Origin: Paulinella micropora | Lineage: Eukaryota; Cercozoa; Imbricatea; Euglyphida; Paulinellidae | Direction of reading: 5' to 3' | Length of the DNA stretch: 64,000 nt | Assembly: GCA_019918135.1 (NCBI GenBank) | Contig: WBZZ01006710.1 | Span: forward strand, 46,001-110,000 | Shown here: positions 1-10,816 of the stretch, piece after piece | How the letters are laid out: each line of letters begins with the position of its first letter | How positions within the stretch are numbered: the stretch's first letter is position 1 | The notes under the pieces: generated by a model | Databases searched by the model: none | Told to the model about the DNA's origin: nothing | Seen by the model: the letters and a program-made list of their open reading frames with translations, nothing else | Program-made: the position numbers and the translations under genes

Positions 1-3000
1 CAGACTTAAAGGACGAGAAAGGCGAGCGACTTACGAACCTTTACATACTTAAGACAGAGAACCACTACGATGCCATAACTAATATGAAGTCTATGGTAGG
101 TAAAGAAAACTTTTGCGAAATATGGTTAAGAGGATTTCAAAAGCGACACGCCTGCGAATCTAAATGTAATATCTGCGAGACCAAAGACTGTAAGGGTATT
201 AACGATAAAAGCAATTGGACTGATTGCTATTCGTGTAACAGAAATTTTCCAAATACTGTATGTTTCAACAACCACAAGAGGGCGAATTGCGATATCAAAG
301 CGAAATGTCTTACGTGCGGACTTAATTACAGAAGGAAAGACGAACACAAATGCGGTTATGCGAAATGCCGTAATTGTAAGGAACTGAAACCACTTGAACA
401 CAAATGCGAAATCGTGAAGAAAGAGATACTTCCGTTTTCAGAGAAATACATATTCTTTGACTTTGAAGCGACACAGGACACTGGCGAGCACATAGTCAAT
501 CACTCGGAAAGCCAGTATTACGATGCGAAGGAAACACCCGTCATTCATAAGAACATTGATGATTTCTGTAAGTGGGCTTTTGAATCTAAGCACAATGGCT
601 TTACATTTATTGCTCATAACAGTCGTGGTTATGACTGCCAGTTTATTCTTAAATGGTTGGTTGATAACGGACAAGCACCATTTGTCATTTATCAAGGCGG
701 TAAGATAATGATGATGACTTTGAAGAAATACCGCTTCATTGATAGTCTCAGTTTCTTGACTATGCCTCTGTCCGACTTTCCTAAAACATTCGGATTGAAA
801 GAACTTAAAAAGGGTTTCTTCCCTCACTTCTTCAATACGGACAAGAATAAATTATGTTGGTGTTATGCCTCATAAGAAGCACTACGGCTACGACACTATG
901 AAAGATAAGAAAAGGGCGGAATTCTTAGAATGGTATGAAAGCCAAAAAAACAGCACATTTGATATGCAGAAGGAAATCGCGGAATACTGTCATAGCGATG
1001 TTGACATTCTGAGAAGGGGATGTATGGATTTTAGAAAGCAGTTTCTAGAATTCGGTATTGACCCGTTTCAATATACAACTATTGCGAGTTGTGTTATGGC
1101 TTTGTATCGTGCTAAGTTTATGCCAGAGAATTCCATTGCTGTGTTGAAGGCGGAAAAGCAAAACAGGATTACCTCTCGGGCTTGTGTTGAATGGATAGCT
1201 TACAGAAGCAGGTTAGACCAAACGGATATTAAAAACGCTTTCAATGGTGGTGAGAAAATGTTTCGTATTGGCGACTCAACTATTTACGTAGATGGCTGGG
1301 ATGAAAAGACGAAAACCGCTTACGAATTTCACGGATGTCTCTGGCACGGATGTCCAAAGTGCTTTAATGGTAATACAATTAATACTAAGAAGAACAAGAC
1401 GATGGGCGAATTATACAAGGCAACAATGAGACGAGAAAAAGAACTAAGCAAACAAGTCAGCAAACTAGTATCTATCTGGGAATGTGAATGGAGATTAATG
1501 AAAACAAGTGAAAGCCTAGCGGAAGATACGAACGAACGAATTACCGAACAAGAAGGGCTGAACCCGCGAGAGGCGATGTTTGGGGGTAGAACGGATGCTC
1601 TAACATTGTATTGGAAAGCACGGCACAACAGCGAATACGCAAAATACATTGACATATGCTCTCTGTATCCTACCGTTATGTTTTACGACCTTTACCCTAG
1701 CGGACACCACGAAATCATTAGACCCAGTAACGACGACGACCGACTGTCTATGAAAAACAAAATTATAAACAGAGAATATTTCGGAGTGTCTAAGGTTAAG
1801 ATGCTACCGCCTAGAAAATTACTACACCCAGTTTTACCTAAGGCGGACAGAGGTAAGCTTATGTATTACTTATGCGACAAGTGCGGAATGACTGAACAGA
1901 AAACCGAATGTAAGCACACCGATAACGAGCGAGCAATAACGGGCACTTGGGCAACTCCTGAAATCTACAAGGCCTTAGACAAAGGCTATAAGTTGATTAA
2001 GGTATATGAGGTATGGCACTGGAAGGAGCAGAGCAGTAGCCTGTTCAAAGATTACATAAAAACTTTCTTAAAGGTTAAACAAGAGTCAAGCGGATATCCT
2101 GACGGATGTATTACACAGGAACAAAAAAGAAACTACATTGGCAGTATGGAAGTCAAGATGGGAATTAAGATGGACGAAAACAAGATAGAAGAAAACCCAG
2201 GACGAAGAGCGGTTGCTAAGTTGTGCTTGAATAGCCTGTGGGGCAAGTTTGGTGAAAAGCAAAACAAAACTCAAAACAAAATGATTAAAGATAAAGATAC
2301 CTTATACAAGTTAATGAACGACAAGTCAGTCGATAACATAAACATAAACATTATTAACGACAAGATAATAGAAGCGAGTTATGACCTTAAACAAGATGCG
2401 GTAAGCGACCCAGTAAAAACAAATATTGTAGTTGCTTTATTTACAACCTGCCACGCGAGGATGGACAAACTAGACAACAGAGTTCTATACCACGATACCG
2501 ACAGTGTCATATACACAACAGACTTAACGAAAGGCGAAACAGATGTGAAAACTGGTAAGCTGTTAGGCGAATGGACGGACGAACTACACGGAGCAAAGAT
2601 TATGACCTTTATCGGAGGCGGACCAAAGTGTTATGGATATGTCTTAGATAACGGCAAAGCAAGTATGAAAGTCAAAGGCTTTAGTATGAATTATGAAAAC
2701 AATAAATCATTAAATTTACCAAATATGTTAAGTGTCATTAGTTGCGGACTTGGAATTAAAAACAGCGACCTTATTGAGAACGGCAAGAATGAATTGTTAG
2801 AGTTGCTTAAGACTCAGGAAGAGAAATTGATTGCTAAACGAATTGAAAAATCAGGTAAAGTTGTTATAGTAGAAAACAGCAAGATAACAAGAGATAAACA
2901 ACAGAAAAAAATAACGAGCGAATACTTAGAAAAAATATTCAGCTTTACTTACACTAAAAGAAATATTATAGGCATTGTTGATAATGCGATTGAAACAAGA

Positions 3001-3015
3001 CCGTTTGGATATTAA
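1..3015 (+). pseudogene. Protein-primed family B DNA polymerase (5' end outside window, one frameshift)
   Basis: Replicative polymerase that would copy the linear virus genome from a terminal-protein primer. The frame is open from base 3, so the N-terminus lies outside. The part up to 875 has a Cys-rich zinc-binding region (several CxxC pairs) and exonuclease motifs FFDFEAT and AHNSRGYDCQF. After a one-base frame change near 848-855 the gene continues to 3015 with the third exonuclease motif (YCHSDVDIL), a nuclease-like insert around YEFHGCLWHGCPKC, and polymerase motifs A (DICSLYP, about residue 262 of the second frame), B (KLCLNSLWGKFG) and C (YHDTDS). This layout matches Maverick-type polymerases. 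All visible catalytic motifs are kept, so the frameshift is either recent or a sequence error. Confidence 0.93.
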
Positions 3016-3035
3016 ATGTAGGGGTAATAAAAATT

Positions 3036-3725
3036 TCATAGATATATTTGTTTGGCTCCTTTGCCCTTGAAGCTTCTAATCGTATGAATTCCTTTTTTTG
3101 GTTTCACTAACTTAGTATTTACAGCAGTCGCTCCCAGCAATGATACGGGATCAAATGCGGTTCGGTAGTTCGTCGTTAGCTTCGCAGTTTTTGCCCTTTT
3201 ACCTTTTGGATTAACTTTCACCGCCACTCGGTCAATCACTCCTTCAATTAGATCTTTCGTGCTACTGCCTTTATTGTATGTGGTCGCCCTTACACCCGTT
3301 TGTCGGCTTAAATCTTTTGCTATTGTGCCACCTAACGAATGACCCGTAAGCTCTACATTATCCTTACCATATTTCTTTATAACCTCATTAACCAGCTTCT
3401 GCTCTTCTTTATATCTTGGAGTTCTTTTTAATACTCCCTTTACTAATGCGACATCGGTTAATAGGTCCCTTTTATCCGCACTTCCTCTAAATGCCACAAT
3501 CGCTTTACCATCTTTTTCATACACCGTTGACTTCTCTTTGCTAGCGACTGGCTTCCATCCGTCCGCACCTTTTCTATCTGACGAAGACAAATAGACATCC
3601 TCCGACAACTCAGCACTGCCTCCCTTCTGCCTTTTGTATGCCTTACCTGCTTTTTTCAATGCCTCACCATAGGTTATGTTATGCTTAGCAGAGTAAGCCT
3701 TAACGAACTTTATCCACTCTGACAT
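3036..3725 (-). CDS. Class 3 lipase-like hydrolase
   Basis: A 229-residue alpha/beta hydrolase of the lipase class 3 type. The nucleophile elbow is GHSLGG with Ser130. Likely partners in the triad are Asp192 in AFDPVSLLG and His213 in GIHTIRSF, which come in the right order and spacing. The first 36 residues are a basic, helix-prone leader ending in KRQKGG, a possible cut site for the virus protease encoded at 11,689-12,527. That would fit a virion-packaged enzyme acting on membrane lipid during entry or exit. Convergent with the polymerase, whose stop lies 21 bases away. The frame is complete, with no damage visible. The family is clear; substrate and virion location are inferred. Confidence 0.85.
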   Translation of the reverse strand: MSEWIKFVKAYSAKHNITYGEALKKAGKAYKRQKGGSAELSEDVYLSSSDRKGADGWKPVASKEKSTVYEKDGKAIVAFRGSADKRDLLTDVALVKGVLKRTPRYKEEQKLVNEVIKKYGKDNVELTGHSLGGTIAKDLSRQTGVRATTYNKGSSTKDLIEGVIDRVAVKVNPKGKRAKTAKLTTNYRTAFDPVSLLGATAVNTKLVKPKKGIHTIRSFKGKGAKQIYL

Positions 3726-3769
3726 TTCGTATATTATTAATTAATTATTTTTTATTTTTTATATTACCC

Positions 3770-3780
3770 TATATATACCA
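3770..3780 (+). promoter_or_regulatory. TATATA-type box ahead of the 3,788 gene
   Basis: The string CTATATATACC ends 8 bases before the start codon at 3788. Close variants occur shortly upstream of many starts in both elements, for example 13,912 and 20,175 on the minus strand and 34,403, 36,833 and 53,919 on the plus strand. This suggests a shared virus promoter box. The flanking DNA is AT-rich, so single sites are weak evidence. Confidence 0.4.
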
Positions 3781-3787
3781 CCCTACT

Positions 3788-4063
3788 ATGACCACCCTAA
3801 CAAGACTGTGCGAGAAGTTCCAAAAACTTTCCATTGAAGGCGAAAAAAAATCCTTCTCGTTGGAAGATGTTCAAAAGGTAATCCACGACGAAATCAAAGC
3901 AATTGAAGAAAAGAGAAATTCACAGCCGAAAGACACTTTTCAATTCGGCAAATACAAGGGAAAGAAGTTTGAAGATATAGCAAAGATTGATAAGTCATAT
4001 ATTGAATGGTTAGTTCGTCAGCCTTGGTGTAGAAATACGGCTGAATTGAAAAAGTATTTGTAA
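3788..4063 (+). CDS. Small protein with ExoX-C-like domain
   Basis: A 91-residue protein. The C-terminal half has the pattern FQFGKYKGKKFEDIA, DKSYIEWLVRQPW, which matches the small FGKYKG...YxxWL domain found at the end of ExoX-type exonucleases and alone in many viruses of protists. The nuclease domain itself is absent, so a binding or accessory role in DNA metabolism is more likely than catalysis. The N-terminal part looks helical. It is transcribed away from the lipase, and the shared 60-base gap is AT-rich with a TATATA box. Confidence 0.6.
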   Translation: MTTLTRLCEKFQKLSIEGEKKSFSLEDVQKVIHDEIKAIEEKRNSQPKDTFQFGKYKGKKFEDIAKIDKSYIEWLVRQPWCRNTAELKKYL

Positions 4064-4087
4064 AGTGTTTGTATATTTTTTTTTGCT

Positions 4088-5344
4088 TCAATGATCTTCT
4101 ACGAAATTAACGATAGCACTCACATTTCCTCCATTTGCGACAGTAGATACAGACTTTTGTAAAAATGTTAGATTTTCACCAGGAGAGAGTTGAATGTCAT
4201 AGGTTCGCAGGTTAATAAGCTGGCTAGAAGTAGCATTAACATAAAGTTTAAGGATAACATCCGTCACAGTAGCACCACCTAGGGCAGTCGCAGAGGTGTC
4301 CTTTGATACGATTGAAGTTTTGGCATCAATATCGGCAAAGTTCTCAGCCGTAAGGGCACCAGTTGTTTTCACAATTCGCACTATATTAACCTTGCTGTCT
4401 TCGTTTGATATGCTCACGAGAGTTGGGTAAACAATTGAATAATTTGTCGCACCACCATCAAAAGTTGTTTTATTTTTTATGCTGAGGATTGGACTTTCCG
4501 TGGTGCTCGCCTTTTCATCTCCTTCCGCTTCGTTTGATATACTTGTATTAATAGTGTTGGTGCCCTCAATAAACATACTACAACTGGCTGTTTTTAAACT
4601 TTGTATTCCATTTCCTGGATTGATATTGTAGATACGAGCTACAAATGGGAGAGTTGTATTTCGTAGACTGACACCAGTGTTGGCATTTGCATACTTAATC
4701 ATATGGACTAGCTGGAATTCGCCCGTTGTTGGATTCTCAATTGAAAACTTAATAGCACCAAAGCCCAAATATTGAAATTGAATTTGAAATACATTTCCCT
4801 TTGTCCAATCTAAGACAGGCATATCGCCAGTTCCATCACACGGGTCATTCCAAATCGCTTGTTGAATCAATGTGGGCACTCCTCCCTTACAATGTAGAAT
4901 ATTCATACCCGTATCTCTGTTTTTGTAGAAATAGAAGCCATTTTGTAAATCATTATCACCAATACCAATAAATGAACTATAATTCTTAGTTTCATCAGTA
5001 GTCCATAAGGCAGTGAAGCGGGCTAAGACACCCATACCTGTTCTGTATTTTATTGGTTTTTTACTCGTCAATACCGCATTAGCAGTAGCATTTGCGGTTG
5101 TTTTTAATTCTGTCATATTACTGCTAAATGAAACGGTCGCATTCGTTTCTGTTTTCGTCCATATCCGTGTATTAACTGTGTAGGGGAAGATTTCCTGTAA
5201 TACTGGAGTTAATGAACTGGTTAGGGCTTCACCAAAGGCGGTTTTCATATTATTGGTTTCAATGTGTCCATCATACCCGACTTTGACATTTACGAAGTCT
5301 CCGACAGGATTTTGTGCTATCAAATTTCTTTGGTGAGTGGCCAT
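4088..5344 (-). CDS. Virion spike-like protein, homologous to the element 2 protein at 57,552-58,791
   Basis: A 418-residue protein rich in Thr, Asn and Ser, predicted to be mostly beta. It aligns along its length with the product of 57,552-58,791. Shared patterns include LTPVLQ near residue 47, NTR then KTETN, YRTGMG / YRSGMG then ARF, and a C-terminal VNFVE. A gene kept in two otherwise unlike viruses and lying next to the capsid genes suggests an outer capsid spike or receptor-binding head. No enzyme motif is visible. The frame is intact. A perfect 19-base palindrome sits just ahead of the start codon. The exact role is inferred. Confidence 0.6.
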   Translation of the reverse strand: MATHQRNLIAQNPVGDFVNVKVGYDGHIETNNMKTAFGEALTSSLTPVLQEIFPYTVNTRIWTKTETNATVSFSSNMTELKTTANATANAVLTSKKPIKYRTGMGVLARFTALWTTDETKNYSSFIGIGDNDLQNGFYFYKNRDTGMNILHCKGGVPTLIQQAIWNDPCDGTGDMPVLDWTKGNVFQIQFQYLGFGAIKFSIENPTTGEFQLVHMIKYANANTGVSLRNTTLPFVARIYNINPGNGIQSLKTASCSMFIEGTNTINTSISNEAEGDEKASTTESPILSIKNKTTFDGGATNYSIVYPTLVSISNEDSKVNIVRIVKTTGALTAENFADIDAKTSIVSKDTSATALGGATVTDVILKLYVNATSSQLINLRTYDIQLSPGENLTFLQKSVSTVANGGNVSAIVNFVEDH

Positions 5345-5349
5345 TGTTC

Positions 5350-5368
5350 CTACGATTTACAATCGTAG
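5350..5368 (-). promoter_or_regulatory. Palindrome in the leader of the spike-like gene
   Basis: CTACGATTTACAATCGTAG is an inverted repeat with 8-base arms ending 5 bases before the minus-strand start codon at 5344. Related hairpins precede the capsid gene (10,677-10,705) and the membrane-protein gene (16,529-16,557). It may act as a leader hairpin or a promoter-bound site. Confidence 0.45.
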
Positions 5369-5419
5369 ATTGTATATTATTAAAAAAATAAATAATCTAT
5401 CAAAAATTAATTACCTGGT

Positions 5420-6303
5420 TTATGAGATGGTTATCATATTCGCCTTAACCTGAACCTCCCGCTGAGTAATTGCCACGGTGTAGTGGTTGAAGGCAGCATT
5501 CGCGGTTGTCGCAATAAACTCCCATCGTCGCTCAGTATCAAGGCTTAAACCACTGATTTCATTTTGGTCCTTGCTCCATAGCGGGCGGGTATTATCCCAA
5601 GTATCAACCCAGAACCAGTTGTATTTATACACATCGTTATTCATCAAGGCCGAACCCTCAATCTTTGGTTTCAGATACATATAGTCTTCTTCGCTAGCAG
5701 CATCAATGTTGAAATCTTGCTGGCGGGCACCATCCAGAGTGGTGTAAAAATTAACAACCTTAGTGGCGGCACGGTTATCGTGGTCATAAGCTGTGTTCTT
5801 TTTTTCTTCATTGTTAAAAACAGAGTGATAAATCTTCTTCAAACGGCGACCGTGCCCGCGGTCAAATCGCATAATAATATTTTGGGTTGTGCTTACGGGT
5901 GTGGTATTCTTGTAAACATAGGGATAATCAATATTGAAGCTCATACCTTCGGGGCTGGCAATCTTCTGCTGGATTGATTGAATGACATCAGGGTTCGTTT
6001 CAACCGCAAGAAACAAGGCAAGATTGGTGACATCAGCGGACACAGCCATATTAGCACTACCAACATTTGCCGTGCTAATAGCAGTAGCAGCGCCATTCGT
6101 CACCGTATAACCTGTTCTATCAGTGGCACTCCACACAATTCGCATAGTCAAAATCTCTGGAAACATAATAGTCTTATCAAGTGTGAAAATAGTATTGAGA
6201 ATCATACCCAAAGGAATTTTAACATTAATGACCAAAACGGCATTCGCTCCACTTCCAACAAGATACTTCGCCTCATTGTAATTAACCACCTGCTCAGGTT
6301 GAG
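5420..6303 (-). pseudogene. Major capsid protein, 3' part
   Basis: The C-terminal 293 or so residues of the element 1 major capsid protein, beginning at about QPEQVVNYNEAKYLVG. The 5' part lies at 10,034-10,671. Joining the two edges of the GC-rich insert at a shared GC restores one continuous frame of about 505 codons with no loss. The segment contains beta-rich capsid-type sequence and a complete stop at 5420. In this segment alone the frame remains open a little way upstream into inserted DNA (GASSGEIARGTRA), which is not capsid sequence. The identification rests on length, position between spike and penton-like genes, and PLV gene order. The lesion prevents a normal capsid protein. Confidence 0.75.
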
Positions 6304-7689
6304 CTCGCGTACCCCTGGCGATCTCTCCACTAGAAGCCCCCAAACCCCGTCCGTGAGCCAGTTGCAGCCACGGAGGTCTAGCTTTTCTAAGCCGAGCGGT
6401 AACAGAGCCAGCCCCGCGTTGGTGAGTCCGCGACAGAAGCCCACGTCCAGACTGCGCAACGCCAGCGAAGCCCCTAAGTGTGCCAGCGCTGCGTTAGTAA
6501 GCCGCTCGCAGCCTCTGAGCTTGAGCTCCTCCAGCCCAGGCACCGCCCGCAACAACAGCTGGAGCCCCCCAGCGGTCAGAAGAGGGCACGAGCTCAGGTC
6601 GAGGTGTGTCAAAGCCGGCAGCGCTACCAGGGGGACCAAACCTACAGCCGTCAGCCGATCGCAGCCTGCCAAGACTAGTTTCTGCAGGGCTTGCAGGCTC
6701 CCCCGGCCCTCCAATCCCACCAGGCCGCACAGTTTCCACAGGCCCGCGTCGGTGAGCCAGGAACTACCGGAGAGGTCGAGCCGCCGCAGGCCGGTCAGCG
6801 GGGCCAGGGCCTGGATCGCGTTGTCGGTAAGCTCCAGGCAACGGAGGAGGCTAAGCTCCTCTAAGCCTGGCAGCTTTGCTAGTAGCGGCGTGAGCTCCGT
6901 GTCGTCGAGAGCAATGGAACCGTTCAGGTGCAGCGCCCGCAGCCCGCACAGTTCGGACAAGTGCTGCAGGCTGGGAGCCGTCAGGCCGCAGCGGCCGATG
7001 TACAGGTCCCGCAGGCCGGGCAGCTGTTGCAGCTGCTGCACTTCCTTGGAGTCGAGGGCGTTGCAGTGCTCGAGCCGCAAGGATTCAAGGCTCCGCGGCC
7101 AGAGCAGCGGGGGACCGCTCCGGGGACCGCTCAGGGGCCCGCTACCAAAGAGCTCCAGCCCCCGCAGGTCGCGCAGCCCGGCTAGGACCGCCAGCCCGCC
7201 GCCCGTGACGCCGGTGTTGTCGCGCAGCTGGTCTAGGAATGCTTGCCCCTGGTCACTGGGGCACTTGGCCAGCCTCAGGTGCCGCGTGCCGGGGAAAGTC
7301 CGGACGGCGCTCGCGAGGGTCGCGTCCGTGGGCTCCGCTAGCTCCAGCCGCTGCACCGTGAGCCCCACGAACTGTCGTGTCTGCAGCGCCGCCAAACCCT
7401 CGGCCCCGAGCAGCACCAGCGGCACGTCGAACCGGGCGAGGGCCCAGGCGTCGCCGACGACGGCCAGGAACCGCGCGCCCTCGGCCGCGGTCACGAGGCG
7501 CAGCGCCGGGCAGCTGAAGCGCGCCCAGCTGCTGCCGGGCCAGCCCAGCACCAGCTGGGCGTGCCGGGCCGGGCACGTCGCGGCCAGGGCCGGCAGCCCC
7601 GCCCAGCCCAGGTAGTCCCGGACCGCGGCCCACGCCGCCGGGGGCGGCTCACCCTGGCTACTACTGGTCGCAGCGGCAGAAGCCCGCAT
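6303..7689 (-). pseudogene. F-box-like leucine-rich repeat protein, 3'-truncated
   Basis: A start at 7689 opens about 462 codons that run to the island edge, after which the frame enters capsid DNA and gains an unrelated tail to 6202. The N-terminus has an F-box-like patch (AAWAAVRDYLGWAGLPALAATC). The rest is leucine-rich repeats of the cysteine-containing (AMN1/F-box LRR) type with units such as LRRLDLSGSSWLTDAGL and LTHLDLSSCPLLTAGGL, ending within a repeat at VRELNLS. Such proteins usually select substrates for ubiquitin ligases. GC-rich codon use sets it apart from every neighbour. It is paralogous in style to the gene just upstream. It was probably acquired from a GC-rich host alga or amoeba, or a GC-rich giant virus; I cannot say which. 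Confidence 0.75.
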
Positions 7690-7815
7690 CTCTTACTGGG
7701 GGGGGGGAGAAGGGCTAGCGCGGTCGCCGCCGCCGGCGGCGGCGCACGCCAACCTCTTCCCCCCCAGCCGTCTCCTCTGCCCCCCTCCCCCCCCCAGGGC
7801 GCGCGGGCGCGCGAG

Positions 7816-10035
7816 CTAGGAAAGGGAGGGGAAAAGGGGAGAGTCTTCCCCCCCTAGGGCCCGCTGGAGGGCCTCCCAGCGCGGGGTAACGAGCTCCGGC
7901 CAGCGTGCGAAGCCCTGCTGCACCGCGGCGCCCACACCGCGCCACAGGCGCGGGGCCAGCAGTTGCACCCGCCGCCGGGGCCGGGGGTCCTCCAGGAACC
8001 GGCGCGACGAGAGCCAGTCCGGGCCGGGGGCGGCGGGCGGCGCGCACAGCTGCGCCAGGGCGGCCCCAATGCGCTGCAGGCAGGCCGGGTCGTCGTCCCC
8101 CCGGCAGCGCAGCTGCTGCAGGTAGTCCCCTAGGTACGCCAGCAGCATCTGGCGCAGCGCGTGGTCCTGGGCCCAGGCCCGGGGGTACAGCCGGGGCAGC
8201 CAGGGGGTCCGCTCCCGGCCCAGGCGCGCCCACACCTCCGGGGGGCTCTGGGCGCGGCCCAGCAGGCCCGAGCACGCCAGAAAGATCCAGGCGGCGTGGC
8301 TCAGCCAGCCGGGCGGGTCGCGGTGGCCGGCCAGGTGGTCGGCCAGGGCACGCCACTCGTGCCGGCCCAGGCAGAACTCCAGGCCCCGGCAGCGGTACAC
8401 GGGCGCCCCCGTGTGGTCCGCCCAGGGCCGCAGCAATGTGTACCGGCCGCTGACTGCCACGACGTGCGGGGCCGGCCCCCCGGGCGGCGACGGCGGGTAC
8501 GAGGGCCCGGGGCCCTCGTGCCGGGCGTCGTCGTACAGGTAGAAGTCCTCGACGTGCAGGGGCGTGCCCAGCGCACACAACGCACGCCAGGCGCTGTCCT
8601 GGACCAGCAGCCAGGGGCGCAGGCCACGCTGCCTGTGCCGGATGTAGTGCATCACGTACGCCGGCAGGTTGAAGGACCGGAAGGCGGCGCGGGTCAGGCG
8701 CGCGCCCGCTCCCGCGGGCCCCGCCCGCTCCCACGCCCGCGCCCAGCGCTCGAGCCAGCGCGCTGGCGGCGACGGGTGGTCCGGCAGCAGCGCCCGGTGG
8801 TGCGGCAGGCCCAGGTGCACCGCCAGCTCCCGCGCCCCGGGCTGGGCCACGAAGGCGCGGGCCAGCCGCGTGGCCGCCGTCGTGGCGGCACCGTCGGCGG
8901 CGCCGTCCCCGCGCGCCCCCCGGCCCGGGTCGTCGTCGTCGGCGGGGGGGCCCCGGTCCAGCACCGACAGCGCGCGCGGGGCCAGGCCGGCCAGGGCGGC
9001 CAGGTCGCCGGGCCCGCAGCCGCGCACGTCCAGGTACTGCAGCTCCAGCCGCAGCCAGGCCGGCCGCCCGGCGGGGCACAGGCCCTCGAGCAGGGCCGCC
9101 AGCGCGCCGTCGGCCAGCACGCCGGCGTCCTCGGCCCCCGGCTGGTGCCACAGGCACGGGTCGCACGTGGCCACCACCAGCTCGTACCGCCGCAGCGCGG
9201 GCGTGTGGGCGGCCGGCCAGCCCAGGCCCGAGCCCCGCGGCCGCCGCGTCCGCAGCCAGCGGAGGAGCTGGTACAGCCCCAGCGGCCGCTCCAGCCGCAC
9301 CCGGGCCAGGCGCGGCCAGCCGGCCCCCGTGCACAGCACCAGCGTGTCCTCGGGCCCGCACACCAGGCCGTCGGGGCAGGGCTGCCACACCCGGAGGTCG
9401 GCCAGGCACGGCGCCAGGCGCTCGAAGTCCGGCCCGTACAGCCTGGCGTCCGTGCAGTCGTTGAGCGCTAGGCGCCGCAGGGCGCGGCAGCCGAGGTCGC
9501 CCAGGCCCGCGGGCCCAAAGTCCCCGTGGGCGAGCGTCAGGGCGTACAGGTCCCGGGCCACGGCGCACAGCCTGGGGCGCAGCAGGTGCGTCCAGGGTGG
9601 CGTGGGGCCCGGCGGCGCACGCACCAGCTCCAGCGTCAGCGAGCGCAAGCGCCGCGCGCGCCGGCACCCGCGCCCCCGCCAGGCCGCCAGCAGCTGGGCC
9701 ACGGCCGGGGGCGGGCCGGCCAGGCAGAGCGACCGCACCTCGGGGTAACCAGCCAGGGCGCGCCGCAACAGCGCCGAGCGGGCGGGCGGCAGCGGCTCGG
9801 CCAGCCGCAGCGTCAGCCTGGTGTCCGGCTGGCACAAGAGCGCGGCGGCCCCGCCGGCGGCCGGTGGCGGCGGGCCGACGACGCCGAGCGCCGCGGCCAG
9901 CCAGAGGCGGGCCCGCGCGTACCGGTGGACGAGGTCGTGCCAGGCCCGGGAGGCGCCGCCGAGCGCCACGAGGTCCGCGGGCGCGAGGCAGGCGAGGGCG
10001 TGGCCACACCAGACCTCGGCCCAGTCGGGCGCGGC
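7816..10035 (-). pseudogene. F-box-type protein, 5'-truncated, fused in frame to the capsid N-terminus
   Basis: About 739 codons of GC-rich sequence continuing in frame from the capsid 5' part and ending at 7816. It opens with APDWAEVWCGHALACLAP then ADLVALGGASRAWHDLV, an F-box-like pattern, followed by irregular leucine-rich stretches (RRLRSLTLELV, LRRLALNDCTDARL). No independent start is visible at the junction, so its own N-terminus appears lost. If transcribed from the capsid promoter it would make a capsid/F-box chimera of 961 or so residues. Open frames on the other strands here are typical GC-rich shadows. The family call is moderate because the repeats are irregular. Confidence 0.6.
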
Positions 10036-10671
10036 CAGTGGCATGTAGTGCCGGGCTTCGGGACTTACGGCCGACAAAGCTCCAACTCCAGTCGTCAAAG
10101 CAGCATCATCGTGACGACGAGCAGAAATCACGGGCTCTCGCAATAGATTTTGAGTAGAGGCGGCAACATCGTTATTACCATCAGCGGCCGCACGAAAGGC
10201 AGTTCTAATAGCTTCAGTAGCACTAATGTTAATCAAGCCGTTAGCATTACACTTTTGAAGCATACAGCCATAACCACTAGCATCACCGTGGTTAGGAAGG
10301 TCAAGGAAATCCTCCAAACTCATTTCTGGTTTCCACAACATCTTAGTCACAGTTCTAAGGTTGTTAACATCGCACAGATAAACACCGCTACGGGTCTGAA
10401 GTTGTATCTGGCTAATTTGTGAAAGGCAGTCCATAAAAATTCTAGAATACGTGTTGGCACCAGCCGCTCTCATAGTATAAGTAAAACTCAAATAAGACCG
10501 AGCGGGATTGAAAGGTCGGCTAATAAGGTCAAAGCTTCGTTCTTGTCCACCAGCAGTGGTAACTTCAAATGTTCCAGAACCCTCACGAGGGGCTAGCTTA
10601 TTCAAACGATAAGAAGCACTGATGTAGTCAGTCTTGCTGAAATCTAGTTCGCCTCCGTGTTGTGTGAGCAT
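10034..10671 (-). pseudogene. Major capsid protein, 5' part
   Basis: Start at 10,671 (MLTQHGGELDFSK), chosen over an earlier in-frame codon because it directly follows a 29-base leader hairpin. It gives about 212 residues ending at SPEARHYMPLA before the GC-rich island. Sequence such as RSFDLISRPFNPARSYLSF fits the N-terminal jelly roll of PLV capsid proteins. The rest of the gene is at 5420-6303. The element 2 capsid (55,017-56,441) is the functional counterpart but is not closely similar by eye. Confidence 0.75.
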
Positions 10672-10676
10672 TTTTT

Positions 10677-10705
10677 GTAAGTGCTTTTTTTCAAAAACCA
10701 CTTAC
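10677..10705 (-). promoter_or_regulatory. Leader hairpin of the capsid gene
   Basis: Perfect 7-base arms GTAAGTG and CACTTAC enclose a T-run and an A-run that also pair. The hairpin ends 6 bases before the capsid start codon at 10,671. An identical copy, including the loop, lies at 16,529-16,557 just ahead of the membrane-protein gene. Confidence 0.6.
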
Positions 10706-10816
10706 GATCTCAAAAAACGATTTTTAAAAGGTCGCTATATATTGTAATACGAGAAAAAAATAAATAATTCTAAAATTAATTGTAAACTTACGATCTAAAA
10801 AAAACACTTGCGGGTT

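Larger units (their letters stand above)
6303..10035. mobile_element. 3.7-kb GC-rich island inserted in the capsid gene
   Basis: Base composition jumps from AT-rich virus DNA to very high GC at about 6303 and back at about 10,035. The edges fall inside the capsid gene, and removing the island rejoins the capsid frame exactly. The island holds the 5'-truncated end of one F-box-type gene (7816-10,035) and the 3'-truncated start of a second (6303-7689), both on the minus strand. No terminal repeats, integrase or clear target duplication is visible; only about two bases (GC) are shared at the edges. This looks like a captured fragment of a GC-rich genome joined by end-joining, or an assembly chimera. 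Confidence 0.8.

Noticed and set aside
6303-10035. Intron or intein in the capsid gene
   Set aside because: No intein splicing motifs or homing domain, no intron-type ends, and the content is two truncated unrelated genes.
6478-10157. Long open frames on the other strand and frames of the GC-rich island
   Set aside because: Very GC-rich DNA has few stops in any frame. The predicted products are Arg/Ala/Gly/Pro-rich without domains, whereas the minus-strand frames show LRR and F-box patterns.
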